Shown here: piece after piece, positions 62,775 through 64,000 of the stretch
Layout of the letters: each line of letters starts with the position of its first letter
How positions within the stretch are numbered: position 1 is the first letter of the stretch
Source of the DNA: Astrobacterium formosum
GTDB taxonomy: Bacteria; Pseudomonadota; Alphaproteobacteria; Rhizobiales; Xanthobacteraceae
Reading direction: 5' to 3'
Assembly (NCBI GenBank): GCA_030848545.1
Contig: JAVDCA010000025.1
Location: 1 to 64,000 of the forward strand
Length of the DNA stretch: 64,000 nt
Made by a program: the position numbers and the translations under genes
Notes under the pieces: generated by a model
The model's input: the letters and a program-made list of their open reading frames with translations, nothing else
Told to the model about the DNA's origin: nothing
Databases searched by the model: none

Positions 62775-64000
62775 TCAGCCCTGCTTCCGCCATGTCCGCG
62801 CCAGGCCGTGGGGCGTCTTTTCCCATTCGAACGGCCGCGCCACCAGCTTGAACAGCGCCCGCCAGGCGGCCGCCGACAACAGCAGCCAGTAGACCGGGAT
62901 CGTCAGCAACACCCAGGCCCGGGACAAGAGGCCGCGCCGCGCCAGCCCGACCGTGCCGAGGACGATGGACGACGCATAGCCGGCCACGCATGCGACCCCA
63001 TAGAAGCCAAACAGCAGGGCAGTCGGTCGCGAGCCGTCGCTCGCCAAGGCAGCCGCGAACACGGCCAGGAACAGCGGGTGCACCAGCGCCGCCAGCACCG
63101 AGCCGCCCACCGCCAGTTGGAAGACCAGGAACCCGGACGGACCGAGGTCCCGCCACAGCCGCCACGGCCGGCGCATGTGGACGAGCCAGGTCTGCGTCCA
63201 GCCCTTGAACCAGCGGGTGCGCTGGCGCAGCCATGGGCCGAAATGCCCCGGCGCCTCCTCGAAGGTGCTCGACGCCATGACGGCGGTCTCGAACCCGAAG
63301 CGGGCAAGCCGCATGCCGAGATCCGCATCCTCGGTGACGTTGTGGGGATCCCAGGCGCCGACCTGGCGCAGCACCGCGGTGACGAAATGGTTGGACGAAC
63401 CTCCGAGCGGCAACGGCAGGCGATGGCGCGCGAGACCCGGCAGGAAGACGTCGAAGAGCCCGGCATATTCGGCCGCGAACAGGCGCGTCAGCCAGGTGTC
63501 GTCGGCGTTCGCGATGGTCAGGCGCGCCTGCACGCAGACGAGTTCCGGACCGTGGTCGCGGAAGCACGCGACGGCAGCGCGCAACTGGTCCGGCTCGGGC
63601 TCGTCCTCGGCGTCGTATACGGCGATGAAACGGCCGCGGGCGAACGGCAGGGCGGCGTTGAGGGCTTTCGGCTTGGTGCGCGGCGGCCGGTCCGGCGCCA
63701 CGATCACCTCGTAGGGGGCGTGCAAACGAAGCGCGGCCACCGCCGCCCGGGTGGCGGCGTCGTCGCGCTCGAGCACCAGCTTGATGTCCAGCTTCTCGGG
63801 CGGATAGTCGAGCCCGTCGAGGGCGGCGACGAGGCCGCCGACGCTGCGGGCTTCGTCGTGGAGCGCCGCCACCACGGTGTAATGGGGAAGTTCCGCGTCG
63901 TCGACGTGGTCGCGAAGACGATAGAAGTCCGGTGCATTGGCGGCGGCCCACAGGCGCAATGCCGACCACGACACGAAGAGCGCGGCGAGGCAGGTTCCCG
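62775..64000 (-). CDS. Family 2 glycosyltransferase, processive type (partial)
   Basis: A membrane glycosyltransferase whose 5' end runs off the window. A GTG at 63974 could be read as a start, but the frame stays open to the window edge and encodes a hydrophobic run (GTCLAALFVSWSALRL) that continues an N-terminal TM region, so the real start is beyond 64000. Catalytic motifs of processive GT2 enzymes are present: VYDAEDEPEPDQL (DxD), TEDADLG, and QRTRWFKG (QxxRW). C-terminal TM helices follow (about 100 residues). The product is likely an exo- or cell-surface polysaccharide; which one is not clear. Confidence 0.88.
   Translation of the reverse strand, partial: GTCLAALFVSWSALRLWAAANAPDFYRLRDHVDDAELPHYTVVAALHDEARSVGGLVAALDGLDYPPEKLDIKLVLERDDAATRAAVAALRLHAPYEVIVAPDRPPRTKPKALNAALPFARGRFIAVYDAEDEPEPDQLRAAVACFRDHGPELVCVQARLTIANADDTWLTRLFAAEYAGLFDVFLPGLARHRLPLPLGGSSNHFVTAVLRQVGAWDPHNVTEDADLGMRLARFGFETAVMASSTFEEAPGHFGPWLRQRTRWFKGWTQTWLVHMRRPWRLWRDLGPSGFLVFQLAVGGSVLAALVHPLFLAVFAAALASDGSRPTALLFGFYGVACVAGYASSIVLGTVGLARRGLLSRAWVLLTIPVYWLLLSAAAWRALFKLVARPFEWEKTPHGLARTWRKQG

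Noticed and set aside
62775-63974. GTG at 63974 as the start of the glycosyltransferase
   Set aside because: The frame stays open to the window edge and encodes a continuing TM helix, so the gene is partial.

Overview
The window is GC-rich, densely coded DNA from an alphaproteobacterium, most likely of the order Hyphomicrobiales (Rhizobiales). The evidence is a GcrA cell-cycle regulator, cytochrome c maturation genes in the ccmI-ccmE-ccmF-ccmH (cycHJKL) order without ccmG, a SAM-II riboswitch in front of metZ, a fused TAXI-type TRAP permease, and several families of dispersed intergenic palindromes typical of rhizobial and Bradyrhizobium-like genomes. I cannot fix the genus from sequence alone.

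Layout. 1-1.3 kb: a REP-associated tyrosine transposase surrounded by its own palindromes. 1.3-9.3 kb: a UgpB-like binding protein divergent from a translationally coupled operon of a TRAP (DctP) binding protein, two histidine kinases and an OmpR-type regulator, then an ECF sigma factor. 9.4-11.9 kb: GTP-dependent PEP carboxykinase and a small conserved protein. 12.3-16 kb: a complete TAXI-TRAP transporter with an attenuator-like terminator between its two genes. 16-18.9 kb: OpgC with two SGNH proteins, one apparently catalytically dead. 19.1-22.8 kb: apaG and the argD-argF-hslO operon. 23.1-23.7 kb: gcrA. 23.9-32.2 kb: the phosphate regulon phoR, pstSCAB, phoU, phoB, with a good PHO box before pstS. 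32.3-38.5 kb: a UPF0104 membrane protein, a TctC-type binding protein, an aspartate-dehydrogenase-like protein and PEP carboxylase. 38.6-40.7 kb: a membrane protein coupled to a ClpP-like periplasmic protein. 40.7-45 kb: EF-P and its lysylation enzymes EpmA and EpmB, with an alginate-lyase-like gene between them.

45-62.7 kb is a cytochrome-rich zone: a small cytochrome c, an MtrB/PioB porin and an MtrA/PioA decaheme cytochrome, ccmIEFH, then (after metZ, a dCTP deaminase, a PsiF protein, a BacNav-type channel and tRNA-Gly) an NrfA-type pentaheme nitrite reductase and a SCO copper chaperone. Two FNR/FixK-type palindromes (TTGA-N6-TCAA) lie in front of the small cytochrome and nrfA, suggesting shared low-oxygen control. 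The window ends inside a family 2 glycosyltransferase gene.

The most interesting points are: the PioAB/MtoAB-like conduit without PioC, next to cytochrome maturation genes; a bacterial voltage-gated channel whose filter reads TLEGWVD, the sequence I recall for the native prokaryotic calcium channel CavMr; the orphan DctP protein wired to a two-kinase relay; the OpgC/SGNH/pseudo-SGNH operon; and the paired GANTC hairpin upstream of gcrA.
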